Part shown: positions 13,671 through 21,966 of the stretch, one piece after another
How positions within the stretch are numbered: position 1 is the stretch's first letter
Layout of the letters: the number at the start of each line of letters is the position of its first letter
Origin: an uncultured Clostridia bacterium
GTDB lineage: Bacteria > Bacillota > Clostridia > Oscillospirales > CAG-272
Assembly: GCA_944384525.1 (NCBI GenBank)
Contig: CALWTR010000052.1
Span: forward strand, 1-34,295
Reading direction: 5' to 3'
Length of the DNA stretch: 34,295 nt
The notes under the pieces: model-generated
Told to the model about the DNA's origin: nothing
The model's database searches: none
What the model saw: the letters and a program-made list of their open reading frames with translations, nothing else
Position numbers and translations under genes: made by a program

Positions 13671-14897
13671 ATGAAAATGCAGATTTATGAGGAACTTGTG
13701 GCAAGAGGGCTGATCGCCCAGGTGACAGACGAGAACGAGATACGCGAGCTGGTCAACAACGGCAAGGCTGTATTCTACATCGGCTTTGACCCAACGGCAG
13801 ACAGCCTTCATGTAGGTCATTTCATGGCGCTGTGCCTTATGAAAAGACTGCAAATGGCGGGAAATCGCCCTATCGCACTGATAGGCGGAGGGACAGGACA
13901 CATAGGCGACCCGTCCGGCAGGAGCGATATGCGATCTATGCTTACACCCGAACAGATAAACCACAACTGCGAGTGCTTTAAGGCTCAGATGAGCAAATTC
14001 ATAGATTTCGGAGAAGGCAAGGCGATCATGCTGAACAATGCCGACTGGCTCCTTGGTCTGAATTACGTTGAGTTGCTGAGGGATGTAGGCGCATGCTTTT
14101 CAGTAAATCGGATGCTTGCGGCAGAATGCTACAAGCAGAGAATGGAAAAAGGGCTTTCGTTCCTTGAATTCAACTATATGATAATGCAGTCCTATGACTT
14201 CTACTACCTGTACCGCAACTACGGTTGCAATATGCAATTTGGCGGAGACGATCAATGGTCCAACATGCTCGGAGGTACGGAGCTTATCCGCAGAAAGCTC
14301 GGCAAGGACGCTTATGCGATGACTATAAACCTCCTTTTGAACTCCGAGGGCAAAAAGATGGGCAAGACCGCCAGCGGCGCGGTTTGGCTCGATCCCAAGA
14401 AGACTTCCCCGTACGACTTTTATCAATACTGGCGCAATGTCGACGATAAGGACGTGCTCAAGTGCATAAGGATGCTGACGTTCCTGCCGCTAGAAGAAAT
14501 AGACCGGATGGACTCCTGGGAGGGCAGCAAGCTCAACGAGGCAAAGGATATTCTGGCATATGAGCTTACATCTCTCGTACACGGCAAAGAGGAGGCAGAA
14601 AACGCGCGCAAGGCATCAAAGGCGCTCTTCGGCGCCGGAGACAGCGATCTTACCCCTGTGACGATCGTTCCGGAAGACGCATTCACCGACGGAAAAATAG
14701 ATATTAATTCACTTATGCTCCTCGGCGGCATGGTCCCCTCAAAGTCAGAAGCACGGCGCGCTATCGAGCAGGGCGGAGTTACCGCAGACGGAGAAAAAAT
14801 AACCGATATACACGCCTCCTTCGACAGGTCGGCACTTCAAACCGGGATCCTTATCCGCCGCGGAAAAAAGAGCTTTATGAAATTCACCGTAAAATGA
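13671..14897 (+). CDS. tyrS: tyrosyl-tRNA synthetase
   Basis: The enzyme attaches tyrosine to tRNA-Tyr in two steps through tyrosyl-adenylate. The 408-residue protein is a class Ic synthetase of the bacterial TyrRS type. It shows [15 protein letters not shown], with the HIGH-equivalent H47-V-G-H50, then [12 protein letters not shown] (ATP and tyrosine pocket), Y-x-x-x-Q-x-x-D-like M-Q-S-Y-D-F, G-G-D-D-Q-W, and the KMSKS-equivalent K-M-G-K-T near 228-232. A C-terminal S4-like RNA-binding domain starts near 340 (S-K-S-E-A-R-R-A-I). The ATG at 13671 is 4 bases from AAGGCGG; the in-frame ATG at 13677 has better spacing and may be the real start. The T-box upstream controls it. Confidence 0.97.
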   Translation: MKMQIYEELVARGLIAQVTDENEIRELVNNGKAVFYIGFDPTADSLHVGHFMALCLMKRLQMAGNRPIALIGGGTGHIGDPSGRSDMRSMLTPEQINHNCECFKAQMSKFIDFGEGKAIMLNNADWLLGLNYVELLRDVGACFSVNRMLAAECYKQRMEKGLSFLEFNYMIMQSYDFYYLYRNYGCNMQFGGDDQWSNMLGGTELIRRKLGKDAYAMTINLLLNSEGKKMGKTASGAVWLDPKKTSPYDFYQYWRNVDDKDVLKCIRMLTFLPLEEIDRMDSWEGSKLNEAKDILAYELTSLVHGKEEAENARKASKALFGAGDSDLTPVTIVPEDAFTDGKIDINSLMLLGGMVPSKSEARRAIEQGGVTADGEKITDIHASFDRSALQTGILIRRGKKSFMKFTVK

Positions 14898-14968
14898 TAC
14901 CCCGCATGACGGGCGGAGCGCATCGAATTTTTTACAACATCCGGGATCTTTTTACCAGACAACATATA

Positions 14969-14987
14969 ACGCCTGTATCGCAGGCGT
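14969..14987 (+). other. hairpin without T-run before the alpha/beta hydrolase gene
   Basis: A perfect 7-bp stem ACGCCTG/CAGGCGT with a TATCG loop ends 13 bases before the SD (AAGGTGAT). No U-tract follows, so it is not a standard terminator. It could separate tyrS and the hydrolase messages by processing. tyrS has no other visible terminator. Confidence 0.4.
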
Positions 14988-15009
14988 GTCAAATCCAAGG
15001 TGATGCAAT

Positions 15010-15966
15010 ATGAAATATTTGCTAATAATACCGGCCATAGCTCTGATCATCGCGCTGTACGCAGCCATATCCTACATTTGCTTCCGAATGGCTATAGTGC
15101 GGAGGAAACAGAAAAACTATTTCGACTACCAGCTTGAAAAAACGTTTTACCGGCCGTACGCTGAGGATATGTATAAGGGATTCTCATGGCTGGCATCGCA
15201 AAACGCCGAGGAACTGGAGATAATATCCTCTGATGGCTTACGCCTCCGCGCTTCACTCATACGCAAAGAATGTGCGCGCGGCACCGTAATACTTTTTCAC
15301 GGTTATCGCTCCCTTCCCGAACTTGATTTTTCCTGCGTTTTGGAAACTCTCTCATCACTCGGGATGAACCTTGTTCTGGTCAATCAGCGCTCGCATGGAA
15401 AAAGCGAGGGAAAATACATAGGATTCGGCATACCGGAGAGAGACGATTGCCTGCGCTGGATAGATAAGGTGAACGAGGTGCTCGGGTCTTCCCTGCCTCT
15501 CTATATAGAGGGTCTTTCGATGGGGGCGACGACCGTAATGATGGCGGCGGACGCGGATATGCCTGACAATCTCTGTGGTATAATAGCCGACTGCGGATTC
15601 ACCTCGCCGTATGAGATCATATCCAGTGTGATCAAAAAAGATTATCACATTCCCCCGTTGCTGATCGCTCCCGCGATCAACGCATGGTGCCGCGCGTTGG
15701 CAGGCTTTAACCTCAGATCGCGATCAGTCACCGAAACCCTGTCAAGAACATCTCTCCCCCTGCTCCTTATTCACGGGAAAGCCGACCTATTCGTCCCGTT
15801 CAGCATGGGCGAGGCGGCTTACCGCGCCTGTGCCTCATCGGATAAGACATTTATTGCCGTAGACGGTGCCGGACACGGAGAGAGCTATTTCAAAGACAGG
15901 GAGGCGGTCACTGAGGCGATCAGCTCCTTTTTCACCAGAACATCCTTACATCTGAGCGTCCGTTAA
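15010..15966 (+). CDS. membrane-anchored alpha/beta hydrolase
   Basis: This 318-residue protein has an N-terminal membrane anchor (about residues 3-28, then a basic R-R-K-Q-K) and an alpha/beta hydrolase domain facing the cytoplasm or outside. The catalytic triad can be read as S170 in G-L-S-M-G, D259 in G-K-A-D-L-F-V-P and H289 in G-A-G-H-G-E-S. The oxyanion-hole strand is V-I-L-F-H-G-Y near 94-100. Layout and size resemble the YqkD/ABHD-type serine hydrolases (S33-like) of Firmicutes. The substrate is unknown; lipid esters or peptides are possible. The ATG has an AAGGTGAT SD. It may be partly co-transcribed with tyrS, since only a hairpin without a T-run lies between them. Confidence 0.88.
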   Translation: MKYLLIIPAIALIIALYAAISYICFRMAIVRRKQKNYFDYQLEKTFYRPYAEDMYKGFSWLASQNAEELEIISSDGLRLRASLIRKECARGTVILFHGYRSLPELDFSCVLETLSSLGMNLVLVNQRSHGKSEGKYIGFGIPERDDCLRWIDKVNEVLGSSLPLYIEGLSMGATTVMMAADADMPDNLCGIIADCGFTSPYEIISSVIKKDYHIPPLLIAPAINAWCRALAGFNLRSRSVTETLSRTSLPLLLIHGKADLFVPFSMGEAAYRACASSDKTFIAVDGAGHGESYFKDREAVTEAISSFFTRTSLHLSVR

Positions 15967-15970
15967 GCGT

Positions 15971-16009
15971 AAAAAAGTCCGTACGGTCAATTGCCGTACG
16001 GACTTTTTT
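15971..16009. terminator. bidirectional intrinsic terminator between convergent genes
   Basis: A 16-bp stem (A-run, GTCCGTACGG / CCGTACGGAC, T-run) with a 7-base loop serves the hydrolase on the plus strand and the kinase-like gene on the minus strand. The minus-strand stop codon (16010-16008) lies in its T-run side. Confidence 0.93.
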
Positions 16010-16538
16010 ATCTTGTGATTTCATCGGAAAGGCGATCAAGATATCTGTCCGCCTCTTCATGTGATTTGAAAATGTAAATATTTGTTGTATTTTTGTACTT
16101 ATCCAGTAAGTTGTATATCTCCGGGAGATTTTCTTTCGGAAAGTCGAGAATATATTTTCGGAACTCCTCGTCAAAGACGGTCTCGAGCCAAGGCAGATCC
16201 TCGCGTTGCCGACCTATCCTGGCCGCCGCTCCGGCTACACATATTTCGACCGGAAGATCGAAGAGGTATACCGTATCGCATTTCTCAAGACGGCGCTCCA
16301 AGGTCCGGCTGTAATTTCCGTCGATTATCCAGCGGTCGTCAGACAGTATCTGTTCCAGCGCGGCATCGAATTTTTCGCGCGATACCGACGAGCCGTCCGG
16401 AAGATGCCACAACATATCAAGATAATGCAGCGGCAATCCGGTCAGATCCCTGAGACTCCTTGAAAAAGTGCTTTTACCTGCTCCGGGGCAGCCTATCACT
16501 ATCGCCCGATCGACCACTCTGTTTACCTCAGCAGTCAT
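16008..16538 (-). CDS. P-loop kinase-like protein, FlaR/adenylate-kinase-like
   Basis: This 176-residue protein has Walker A G-C-P-G-A-G-K-S-T at 16-24, then L-P-L-H-Y-L-D-M-L-W-H, and W-I-I-D-G-N-Y-S-R-T-L-E-R-R near 69-82. This is the pattern of the small 'topology modulation protein' (FlaR-like) group related to adenylate and shikimate kinases. The true substrate of this group is not established. The R-I-G-R-Q segment near 107-111 fits a lid arginine cluster. Its ATG (16538-16536) overlaps the stop codon of the DUF3737 gene, so the two are translationally coupled. Confidence 0.85.
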   Translation of the reverse strand: MTAEVNRVVDRAIVIGCPGAGKSTFSRSLRDLTGLPLHYLDMLWHLPDGSSVSREKFDAALEQILSDDRWIIDGNYSRTLERRLEKCDTVYLFDLPVEICVAGAAARIGRQREDLPWLETVFDEEFRKYILDFPKENLPEIYNLLDKYKNTTNIYIFKSHEEADRYLDRLSDEITR

Positions 16539-17395
16539 GATCTACTGCGCGGTGTGCGCTCTTTTATTTCGCAATTTGTATCCATAACAGACCCCTCGAG
16601 TATTATCTCTCCGATGCTGTCTGCCGTGATATGTCCGCTCTTAGGATTCTTTACCGACAGGATATTGCCTTTTACGTCCGCCTCTACATCAGAATATTCA
16701 AACGCCAGATCGGTATTCTCCATAATGCAGTTTTCAAGAACGAGGTTTTTGCAGTAGCACAGCGGCTGCGTTCCGTTTATACGGCAATTTCTGAGCGTGA
16801 GTCCGTCGGAAAACCAACCTAGATATTCCCCGTTCAGAACGGAGTCTTCCACTACGACGTCCTTTGAGTGCCAGAACGCATCCTTTGTATCCATAACGCT
16901 GTTTCTTATCCTTACGTTATTCATGTACTGAAAGGAATATTTTCCGCTCATCCTGAGCCCCTTTATGTCGACGTCCTCGCTCTCGAACAGAAAATATTCG
17001 GAATCCATGACAGAATCAGTTATCCTCAGCGACCGGCATTTCCATCCGAACTCGGGCGACACTATATCGGAGGCCTGTATATCTATATTATTGCATTCAC
17101 GCAAACACTTGACGCCTTTTATGCGGCAGTTCTCTATCCGTCCATTTGAGGAATACCAGATCGGAGCGCGCGTAAGCTCGTCAAGCTCGGAACCGCTGAG
17201 CAAAAAACCGTTCGCATGCCAGAGCGGATATCTCAGAGAAAAAGAACATCCGTATACGCCTATGTCCCTTGTCTCTTTGAGCACCGACTCACCGTCAGCA
17301 GGTCCGGCGAACACGCAGTCGACCACGTCGCATGAGCAAAGATTATAAAGCGCTCTCTCCTCATCAAAAGTCTGTCCCTTGATTTGTCTTCTCAT
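16535..17395 (-). CDS. DUF3737 family protein, right-handed beta-helix
   Basis: This 286-residue protein matches DUF3737. Short repeated units of the kind x-x-x-N-C-x-I/V-x-G follow each other over most of its length (for example I-E-N-C-R-I-K-G, V-V-E-D-S-V-L-N-G-E-Y-L-G-W, L-R-N-C-R-I-N-G-T-Q-P-L-C-Y-C, L-E-N-C-I-M-E-N-T). These form a parallel beta-helix as in pectate lyases. The conserved C-Y-C-K-N-L and D-L-A-F-E-Y-S-D-V-E-A-D segments (about 220-250) are the family's hallmark. Some databases label it a hydrolase, but I see no proof of activity. I start at the ATG at 17395, behind GGGAGGA; the longer frame has no SD. It is coupled to the kinase downstream. Confidence 0.9.
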   Translation of the reverse strand: MRRQIKGQTFDEERALYNLCSCDVVDCVFAGPADGESVLKETRDIGVYGCSFSLRYPLWHANGFLLSGSELDELTRAPIWYSSNGRIENCRIKGVKCLRECNNIDIQASDIVSPEFGWKCRSLRITDSVMDSEYFLFESEDVDIKGLRMSGKYSFQYMNNVRIRNSVMDTKDAFWHSKDVVVEDSVLNGEYLGWFSDGLTLRNCRINGTQPLCYCKNLVLENCIMENTDLAFEYSDVEADVKGNILSVKNPKSGHITADSIGEIILEGSVMDTNCEIKERTPRSRS

Positions 17396-17747
17396 ATAAA
17401 AGTCCTCCCACCGCTCAAAAGCGGCAAAACCGATAACGATCACATATATCCGGCTCCGCTTGCAGACACAATACTATGCCTCTCCCCATCATTATGATGA
17501 GTGTTTTTCTCTATATATGATCTAAGAGTTATATCAGCTATTTTTTATTTATAGTACCATTTTGATCGTTGATACTTCAACACTTTTTTTGTAAAAATTC
17601 AGTGAATTAAGCTGTCCTCTTTTTTCGCCTTTGGCAGTCTCATATCAGCCTTATGATTTAAAAATCACAGTCCGAAATTGCGTTTAAAGCCGTACTGCAA
17701 ACAGCAACAAAACGATCGTCAATAATAAAATATTCACATTTTCCGCA
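17396..17747. other. gene-free AT-rich intergenic region
   Basis: This is a divergent upstream region between DUF3737 and the ECF gene. Apart from the promoter candidates and the palindrome at 17488-17500 I see no gene. A 63-residue minus-strand frame (17658-17849) lacks an SD and overlaps the ECF promoter. Confidence 0.5.
17551..17580 (-). promoter_or_regulatory. possible promoter of the DUF3737-kinase operon
   Basis: On the minus strand, TTGAAG (17580-17575), an 18-bp spacer and TACTAT (17556-17551), in AT-rich DNA. The leader would be about 150 bases and includes a perfect 13-base palindrome (CATCATTATGATG, 17488-17500). Confidence 0.4.
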
Positions 17748-17776
17748 TTGACATAAATTGATATATTTGGTATAAA
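17748..17776 (+). promoter_or_regulatory. sigma-A promoter of the ECF S-component operon
   Basis: A perfect TTGACA (17748-17753), a 17-bp spacer and TATAAA (17771-17776) predict a start near 17783 and a leader of about 90 bases. Confidence 0.8.
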
Positions 17777-17824
17777 TATAAGTAATAAAAGCGCACGCGA
17801 ACACGCCGCTAACGTACGCATATC

Positions 17825-17857
17825 CCGCGCAATTTTTACGGCGCGGCAATTTTTTTA
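17825..17857 (+). terminator. leader terminator (attenuator candidate) just before the ECF gene
   Basis: The stem CCGCGC/GCGCGG (17825-17830 and 17841-17846), with a 10-base loop, is followed by CAA and a T-run to 17857. The SD AGGAG begins within a few bases and the ATG is at 17872. A terminator between promoter and start implies conditional read-through. Upstream leader bases (GCGCACGCG, 17790-17799) could pair with its GC-rich arm as an antiterminator. No known riboswitch class is recognised. Confidence 0.5.
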
Positions 17858-17871
17858 CAGGAGAACTTTAT

Positions 17872-18438
17872 ATGAATACTGAAAACGTATTGTCAAGCAA
17901 AAAAGCTTTACGCGAAAAATTGCTCTGCCTTGCGATCTGCATATCATCAGCAGTCACTCTGCCGCAGCTGTTTCACCTTATAGGCACTGTATCCGGTACC
18001 GGAGCGGCACTCGGATCCGCATTTCTGCCAATGCATATACCGGTCTTTGCAGCAGGACTCATGGCCGGCCCGGCAGTCGGTATACTTGCAGGAGCGATCA
18101 GCCCCGTGCTCAGCTTTGCGATCTCCGGAATGCCCGCCGCCGCCCTGCTCCCGTTCATGATGATCGAACTAGCGGGATACGGGCTCTTCTCCGGTCTCCT
18201 TGCAAACACTAAAACTCCCGTATTCTTCAAGCTCCTGTTCGCTCAGATATGCGGAAGAGCCGCAAGGAGCATAGCCCTTGTATTTGCGGTTTACGCTATA
18301 CATTCAACCTCTGTACCGATCTCCTCAATATGGGAAACGATAGTAGACGGTCTGCCCGGAATACTTCTTCAGTGGGCACTCATCCCTCTCCTTATATTCC
18401 GCTTGAACGCAGTATTCGGCAAAAAAGGCAGCAACTGA
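17872..18438 (+). CDS. ECF transporter S component (substrate unknown)
   Basis: This 188-residue integral membrane protein has about six hydrophobic segments (roughly 17-37, 47-64, 66-88, 90-108, 118-140, 160-178). L-P-M-H-I-P-V-F-A-A-G-L-M-A-G-P-A-V-G (about 53-71) and S-G-M-P-A-A-A-L-L-P-F-M-M-I-E-L-A-G-Y-G resemble substrate-binding S-components of energy-coupling-factor vitamin transporters. Such proteins bind a vitamin or precursor and share the EcfT-EcfAA' module encoded elsewhere; no such genes are in this window. The substrate cannot be told. The ATG has an AGGAG SD. It heads a cluster with DUF1893 and a ferredoxin-type aldo/keto reductase, under one promoter with a leader terminator. 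Confidence 0.85.
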   Translation: MNTENVLSSKKALREKLLCLAICISSAVTLPQLFHLIGTVSGTGAALGSAFLPMHIPVFAAGLMAGPAVGILAGAISPVLSFAISGMPAAALLPFMMIELAGYGLFSGLLANTKTPVFFKLLFAQICGRAARSIALVFAVYAIHSTSVPISSIWETIVDGLPGILLQWALIPLLIFRLNAVFGKKGSN

Positions 18439-18482
18439 ATATGTTCAGTACAAAACATTAAGATTAATTTAAATGTAAATAT

Positions 18483-18923
18483 ATGTATACAAAAGAACTG
18501 TTGGAAAAAGCCAGACGGATATACTCGTCGGGGAACCACAACCTGGTTATATGCAAAGGAGAAGATGTTTTTTCTTCTGATCAAAGAGGGATAGCTCCTT
18601 TAGTAGCGCTCATAGACGAAAACCGAGACCTTTCCGGTGCCGCAGCCGCGGACAAAATAGTCGGCAGAGCCGCGGCCCTGCTCTACGTACTTATGGGAGT
18701 ATCCGCGGTATACGGAGAGAATATGAGCCGAGGAGGCGCCGAAGTACTTCAAACGAACGGTATACACTGCTCATATACCAACATCTGCGATATGATAATA
18801 AACCGCTCGGGAGACGGTATGTGTCCTATGGAAGAGACAGTATCGTCAACTTCATCGCCAAAGGAGGCTCTAGCGCTGATCAAGGCTAAAATAAAAAAGC
18901 TCAAGGAGGAACAGGCCAAATGA
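18483..18923 (+). CDS. DUF1893 domain-containing protein
   Basis: This 146-residue protein fits DUF1893 along its whole length: N-L-V-I-C-K-G-E-D-V-F-S-S-D-Q-R-G-I-A-P-L near 20-40, L-S-G-A-A-A-A-D-K-I-V-G-R-A-A-A-L-L-Y near 50-68, and I-N-R-S-G-D-G-M-C-P-M-E-E near 105-117. The family has a cytidine-deaminase-like fold (the Thermotoga protein TM1506), but its reaction is unknown. The conserved cysteine in G-M-C-P-M-E is a likely active residue. No good SD is seen at the ATG, so translation may be weak or coupled. Its stop overlaps the start of the following reductase by four bases (ATGA), indicating tight co-translation. Confidence 0.92.
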   Translation: MYTKELLEKARRIYSSGNHNLVICKGEDVFSSDQRGIAPLVALIDENRDLSGAAAADKIVGRAAALLYVLMGVSAVYGENMSRGGAEVLQTNGIHCSYTNICDMIINRSGDGMCPMEETVSSTSSPKEALALIKAKIKKLKEEQAK

Positions 18924-20035
18924 AAAAGCTGGGATTCGGACTTATGAGACTGCCAAAGCTCCCCTCAGGAGGCGACGGAGACATAGATATCCCGCAAGTG
19001 TGCCGAATGGCGGATATATTCATAGAGCGTGGTTTTACATACTTTGACACCGCTTATATGTATCATGATTTCAAGAGCGAGATCGCGGCAAGAGAAGCCG
19101 TTGTCAAACGGCATGCGCGTGACACTTTTACGCTCGCCTCGAAGCTCCCGACGATGTTTTTGAAAAAAGCGGAGGACATGGAGCGCATATTTAACGAGCA
19201 GCTGGAAAAATGCGGCGTTGAATTTTTTGACTACTACCTGCTCCACCATCTCAGCGCAGCTCACTACCAGATAGCCGAGAAACTGGGTGCCTTCGATTTT
19301 ATAAGCAGGAAAAAGGCGGAAGGCAAAATAAAGCACATCGGATTTTCATATCACGACAATGCCGAACTGCTCGACAAAATACTCTGCAAGCATCCCGAAG
19401 TAGAGTTTGTACAGCTCCAGATCAATTACCTGGACTGGAACAGCGAAAGTATTCAGTCGAGATTGTGCTATGAAACTGCACGCAGGCACGGAAAGCCGAT
19501 CGTGGTCATGGAGCCGGTCAAAGGCGGAAATCTTGCCTCCCTGCCGCCGAAGGCGGAAAAGATCCTGCGCGACTATGACCCGGATATGAGCCCGGCGTCC
19601 TGGGCTATCAGATTTGCGGCGAGCCATGACGGGATACTCACTGTGCTCAGCGGTATGTCAAGCATTGAACAGCTCCTCGACAATACCTCTCTCATGAGCG
19701 ACTTCAAACCCATGAACGATGAGGAATTCAAGCTTGTTGAGAAGGTTGCCAAAGAAATATGTTCCGTAACCGCAGTTCCCTGCACCGCCTGCAATTATTG
19801 CACTTCCGCTTGCCCGAAGCATATAGCTATACCGAAATATTTTTCACTGTACAATGTTGAAAAGATATCAAAAAACGACGACTTTTCGATACAGCGGATA
19901 TACTATGAAAACTACTCTAAGAGCTACGGGAAAGCCTCCGACTGCATAAACTGCAGACGCTGTGTACAGAGATGCCCGCAGCATATATCAATACCGGAAG
20001 AGCTGAAAAAAGTCGCTGAGGTATTTGAAAAATAA
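18920..20035 (+). CDS. aldo/keto reductase with C-terminal ferredoxin-type [4Fe-4S] domain
   Basis: This 371-residue protein has a TIM-barrel aldo/keto reductase domain (about 1-270) and a two-cluster ferredoxin module. The AKR tetrad is visible as D43, Y48, K75 and H109/H110. Iron-sulfur cysteines are C288-x2-C291-x2-C294-x3-C298-P and C342-x2-C345-x2-C348-x3-C352-P, each fit for a [4Fe-4S] cluster. Such fusions are common in anaerobic Clostridia. They presumably pass electrons between ferredoxin and a carbonyl substrate, but substrates are unknown. It starts in the ATGA overlap with DUF1893, behind AAGGAGG. Confidence 0.95.
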   Translation: MKKLGFGLMRLPKLPSGGDGDIDIPQVCRMADIFIERGFTYFDTAYMYHDFKSEIAAREAVVKRHARDTFTLASKLPTMFLKKAEDMERIFNEQLEKCGVEFFDYYLLHHLSAAHYQIAEKLGAFDFISRKKAEGKIKHIGFSYHDNAELLDKILCKHPEVEFVQLQINYLDWNSESIQSRLCYETARRHGKPIVVMEPVKGGNLASLPPKAEKILRDYDPDMSPASWAIRFAASHDGILTVLSGMSSIEQLLDNTSLMSDFKPMNDEEFKLVEKVAKEICSVTAVPCTACNYCTSACPKHIAIPKYFSLYNVEKISKNDDFSIQRIYYENYSKSYGKASDCINCRRCVQRCPQHISIPEELKKVAEVFEK

Positions 20036-20052
20036 CTGAATAATCCATTGTA

Positions 20053-20098
20053 TGCAAAAAAATACCGGTCGGGCGGGAATTATCCCGTCCGACCGGCG
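20053..20098. terminator. terminator between the reductase and tsf (bidirectional)
   Basis: A 14-bp stem with one G-T pair (CCGGTCGGGCGGGA with TCCCGTCCGACCGG, 20065-20078 and 20083-20096) has seven A residues on the left (U-tract for leftward tsf) and TTTCTTT on the right. Confidence 0.9.
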
Positions 20099-20133
20099 TT
20101 TCTTTATAGACGAGCAACGGTCGGGAGATGTTA

Positions 20134-21060
20134 TCAGCCCTTGACCATCTTCTCTATCTCAGCGGCGAAATCCTCTTCTCTCTTCTGGATGCCCTCGCCC
20201 TTATCATATCTCTTGAAATCGACTACCTCGATCTTACCGCCGAATTTCTTAGCGGTCTCGGCAACATACTTGCCGACGCTTATGGAGTCGTCCTTGACAT
20301 ATGCCTGCTCTACAAGGCAGTTGGTCTCGTAGAACTTCTTGAGCTTACCAGCTATTATGCCCTCGAGAACCTTGGCGGGTTTGCCTGCCATCTTGGGATC
20401 CTGCTCCATCTGCTTGGTAAGTATCTCTTTCTCCTCTTCAAGCACGCTTGCGGGAACAGACTCCTTATTGACATAGAGCACCGGCATAGCCGCTGCCTGG
20501 AGCGCGATATTCTTAGCAAATTCAGCAAACCCAGGATTGTTCTTTGCAACGTCGTCAGCCTCGAACTTTATTATAACGCCGGTAGCGCCGAGACCGTGAA
20601 CGTAAGTGGATACCGTACCGTCGACTATAACAAAACGCCTTATAGACAGTTTCTCGCCGATCGTATAGGTCTTTTCAGTAAGCATCTCGCCGACTGTCTT
20701 TTCACTCCCGGGATACTTGGACGCGAGGAGCTCGTCAACATTGGCGGGTCTGTTAGCGATTATCGCCTTGAGCACATCCTTTACGAATGCCTGGAAGGTG
20801 GAGTTCTTTGCAACAAAATCTGTCTCCGAGTTGACCTCGACCATAGCGGTTACGTCACCCTCGGTCATAATGTCTACGAGTCCGTCTGCCGCGATCCTGC
20901 TGGACTTCTTGGCGGAAGCGGCGATACCCTTTTCGCGAAGTATTTTTATTGCCTCGTCAAAGTTGCCGTTTGCATCCTTGAGGGCGTTTTTGCAATCCAT
21001 CATTCCGCAGCCGGTCTGCTTTCTGAGCTCGGCAACGTCTTTAGCGGTAAATTCTGCCAT
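20134..21060 (-). CDS. tsf: translation elongation factor Ts
   Basis: EF-Ts exchanges GDP for GTP on EF-Tu. This 308-residue protein starts with the UBA-type domain (A-K-D-V-A-E-L-R-K-Q-T-G-C-G-M-M-D-C-K-N-A-L). The E-K-G-I-A-A-S-A-K-K linker and the T-D-F-V-A-K-N core (here S-E-T-D-F-V-A-K-N, about 78-86) follow. These are the EF-Tu contacts (the T-D-F-V motif). The C-terminal dimerisation subdomain carries L-V-E-Q-A-Y-V-K-D. The ATG at 21060 has a GGAG SD. It is the second gene of the rpsB-tsf operon, 28 bases after rpsB, and ends in an intrinsic terminator. Confidence 0.98.
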   Translation of the reverse strand: MAEFTAKDVAELRKQTGCGMMDCKNALKDANGNFDEAIKILREKGIAASAKKSSRIAADGLVDIMTEGDVTAMVEVNSETDFVAKNSTFQAFVKDVLKAIIANRPANVDELLASKYPGSEKTVGEMLTEKTYTIGEKLSIRRFVIVDGTVSTYVHGLGATGVIIKFEADDVAKNNPGFAEFAKNIALQAAAMPVLYVNKESVPASVLEEEKEILTKQMEQDPKMAGKPAKVLEGIIAGKLKKFYETNCLVEQAYVKDDSISVGKYVAETAKKFGGKIEVVDFKRYDKGEGIQKREEDFAAEIEKMVKG

Positions 21061-21088
21061 TTTTCATTCTCCTGTTATTTTAGTAAGA

Positions 21089-21844
21089 TCAAGCCTCTGC
21101 GGGAGCCTCTTCGACCGTCTCTGCGGTCTCAGCCTCTGCAGCCTCGGAATCGGACATCTGAACGCCGCCGCGAGCCTCAATGACCGCGTCGGAAAGAGCT
21201 CCGGCTATGAGCTTTATAGCGCGGATAGCGTCATCGTTTCCGGGGATTATATAATCTGCGTCCTCCGGATCGCAGTTGGTATCAACTATTGCGACTACCG
21301 GTATACCAAGCTTCTTGCACTCGAGTATTGCGTTTCTCTCCTTGCGAGTATCAACGACGAATACGACAGAGGGCAGAGCCTCCATATCCTTTATACCGCC
21401 GTAGGACTTGTCAAGATCCTCCATCTCCTTGACGAGCTTAGCGACCTCTTTCTTAGGAAGAAGGTTGAACGTTCCGTCCTCCTGCATCTTCTCGATCTCC
21501 TTGAGTCTCTTTATAGACTTACGGATCGTATTGAAGTTTGTGAGCATACCGCCCGGCCAGCGGACGTTGACATAGTACATACCGCACTTGAGCGCCTCTT
21601 CCCTGATGGTCTCAGCCGCCTGCTTTTTCGTTCCGACAAAGAGAACGGTTCCGCCTTCAGCAGCAACGCTGCTTACATAGTTATAAGCCTCCTCGAACTT
21701 CGAGTTGGTCTTCTGAAGGTCGATGATGTGTATACCGTTTCTCGCCTGGAAGATATACTCCTTCATCTTAGGGTTCCACTTCTTGGTCGGGTGGCCGAAA
21801 TGAACGCCGGCCTCAAGAAGCTGCTTGATGGTGATTCCGAACAT
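21089..21844 (-). CDS. rpsB: 30S ribosomal protein S2
   Basis: S2 bridges head and body of the small subunit. The 251-residue protein shows the family start [20 protein letters not shown], and [16 protein letters not shown] and [13 protein letters not shown] motifs. The acidic alanine-rich C-terminal tail (about 225-251) is common in Clostridia. The ATG at 21844 has a strong AAGGAGG SD. A start 14 codons upstream would run through the leader hairpin. It leads the rpsB-tsf operon. The structured leader upstream may be the site of S2 autoregulation. Confidence 0.98.
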   Translation of the reverse strand: MFGITIKQLLEAGVHFGHPTKKWNPKMKEYIFQARNGIHIIDLQKTNSKFEEAYNYVSSVAAEGGTVLFVGTKKQAAETIREEALKCGMYYVNVRWPGGMLTNFNTIRKSIKRLKEIEKMQEDGTFNLLPKKEVAKLVKEMEDLDKSYGGIKDMEALPSVVFVVDTRKERNAILECKKLGIPVVAIVDTNCDPEDADYIIPGNDDAIRAIKLIAGALSDAVIEARGGVQMSDSEAAEAETAETVEEAPAEA

Positions 21845-21871
21845 TTTTATGTTCCTCCTTGGTTTTTCCTC

Positions 21872-21926
21872 CACAGCGCTCACCACTCCCGCGACCGTTA
21901 AGCACCGGCGGGATCACTGCGCTGTG
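21872..21926 (-). promoter_or_regulatory. structured rpsB leader, possible S2 autoregulatory element
   Basis: On the minus strand, CACAGCGC (21926-21919) pairs with GCGCTGTG (21879-21872). Inside it, TCCCGC (21913-21908) pairs with GCGGGA (21892-21887), with asymmetric internal loops of 5 and 7 bases. The element lies 28 bp from the rpsB ATG, close to the SD at about 21851-21859. Autoregulation of rpsB by S2 is known in Escherichia coli. The RNA here is not one I can match to a described family. Confidence 0.45.
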
Positions 21927-21966
21927 TGTGTATTTAGCTATCTGCAAAACCGCAGACGCGCCATAT

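Noticed and set aside
17658..17849. Leftward 63-codon frame upstream of the ECF gene
   Set aside because: No SD, and it overlaps the ECF promoter and leader terminator.
17783..17871. Known vitamin riboswitch before the ECF S-component (preQ1, TPP, FMN, folate)
   Set aside because: The leader is too short for most classes, and none of their conserved core sequences is present.
20128..21901. Two long rightward frames opposite tsf and rpsB
   Set aside because: They mirror highly conserved translation genes and arise from codon bias. No independent start signals.
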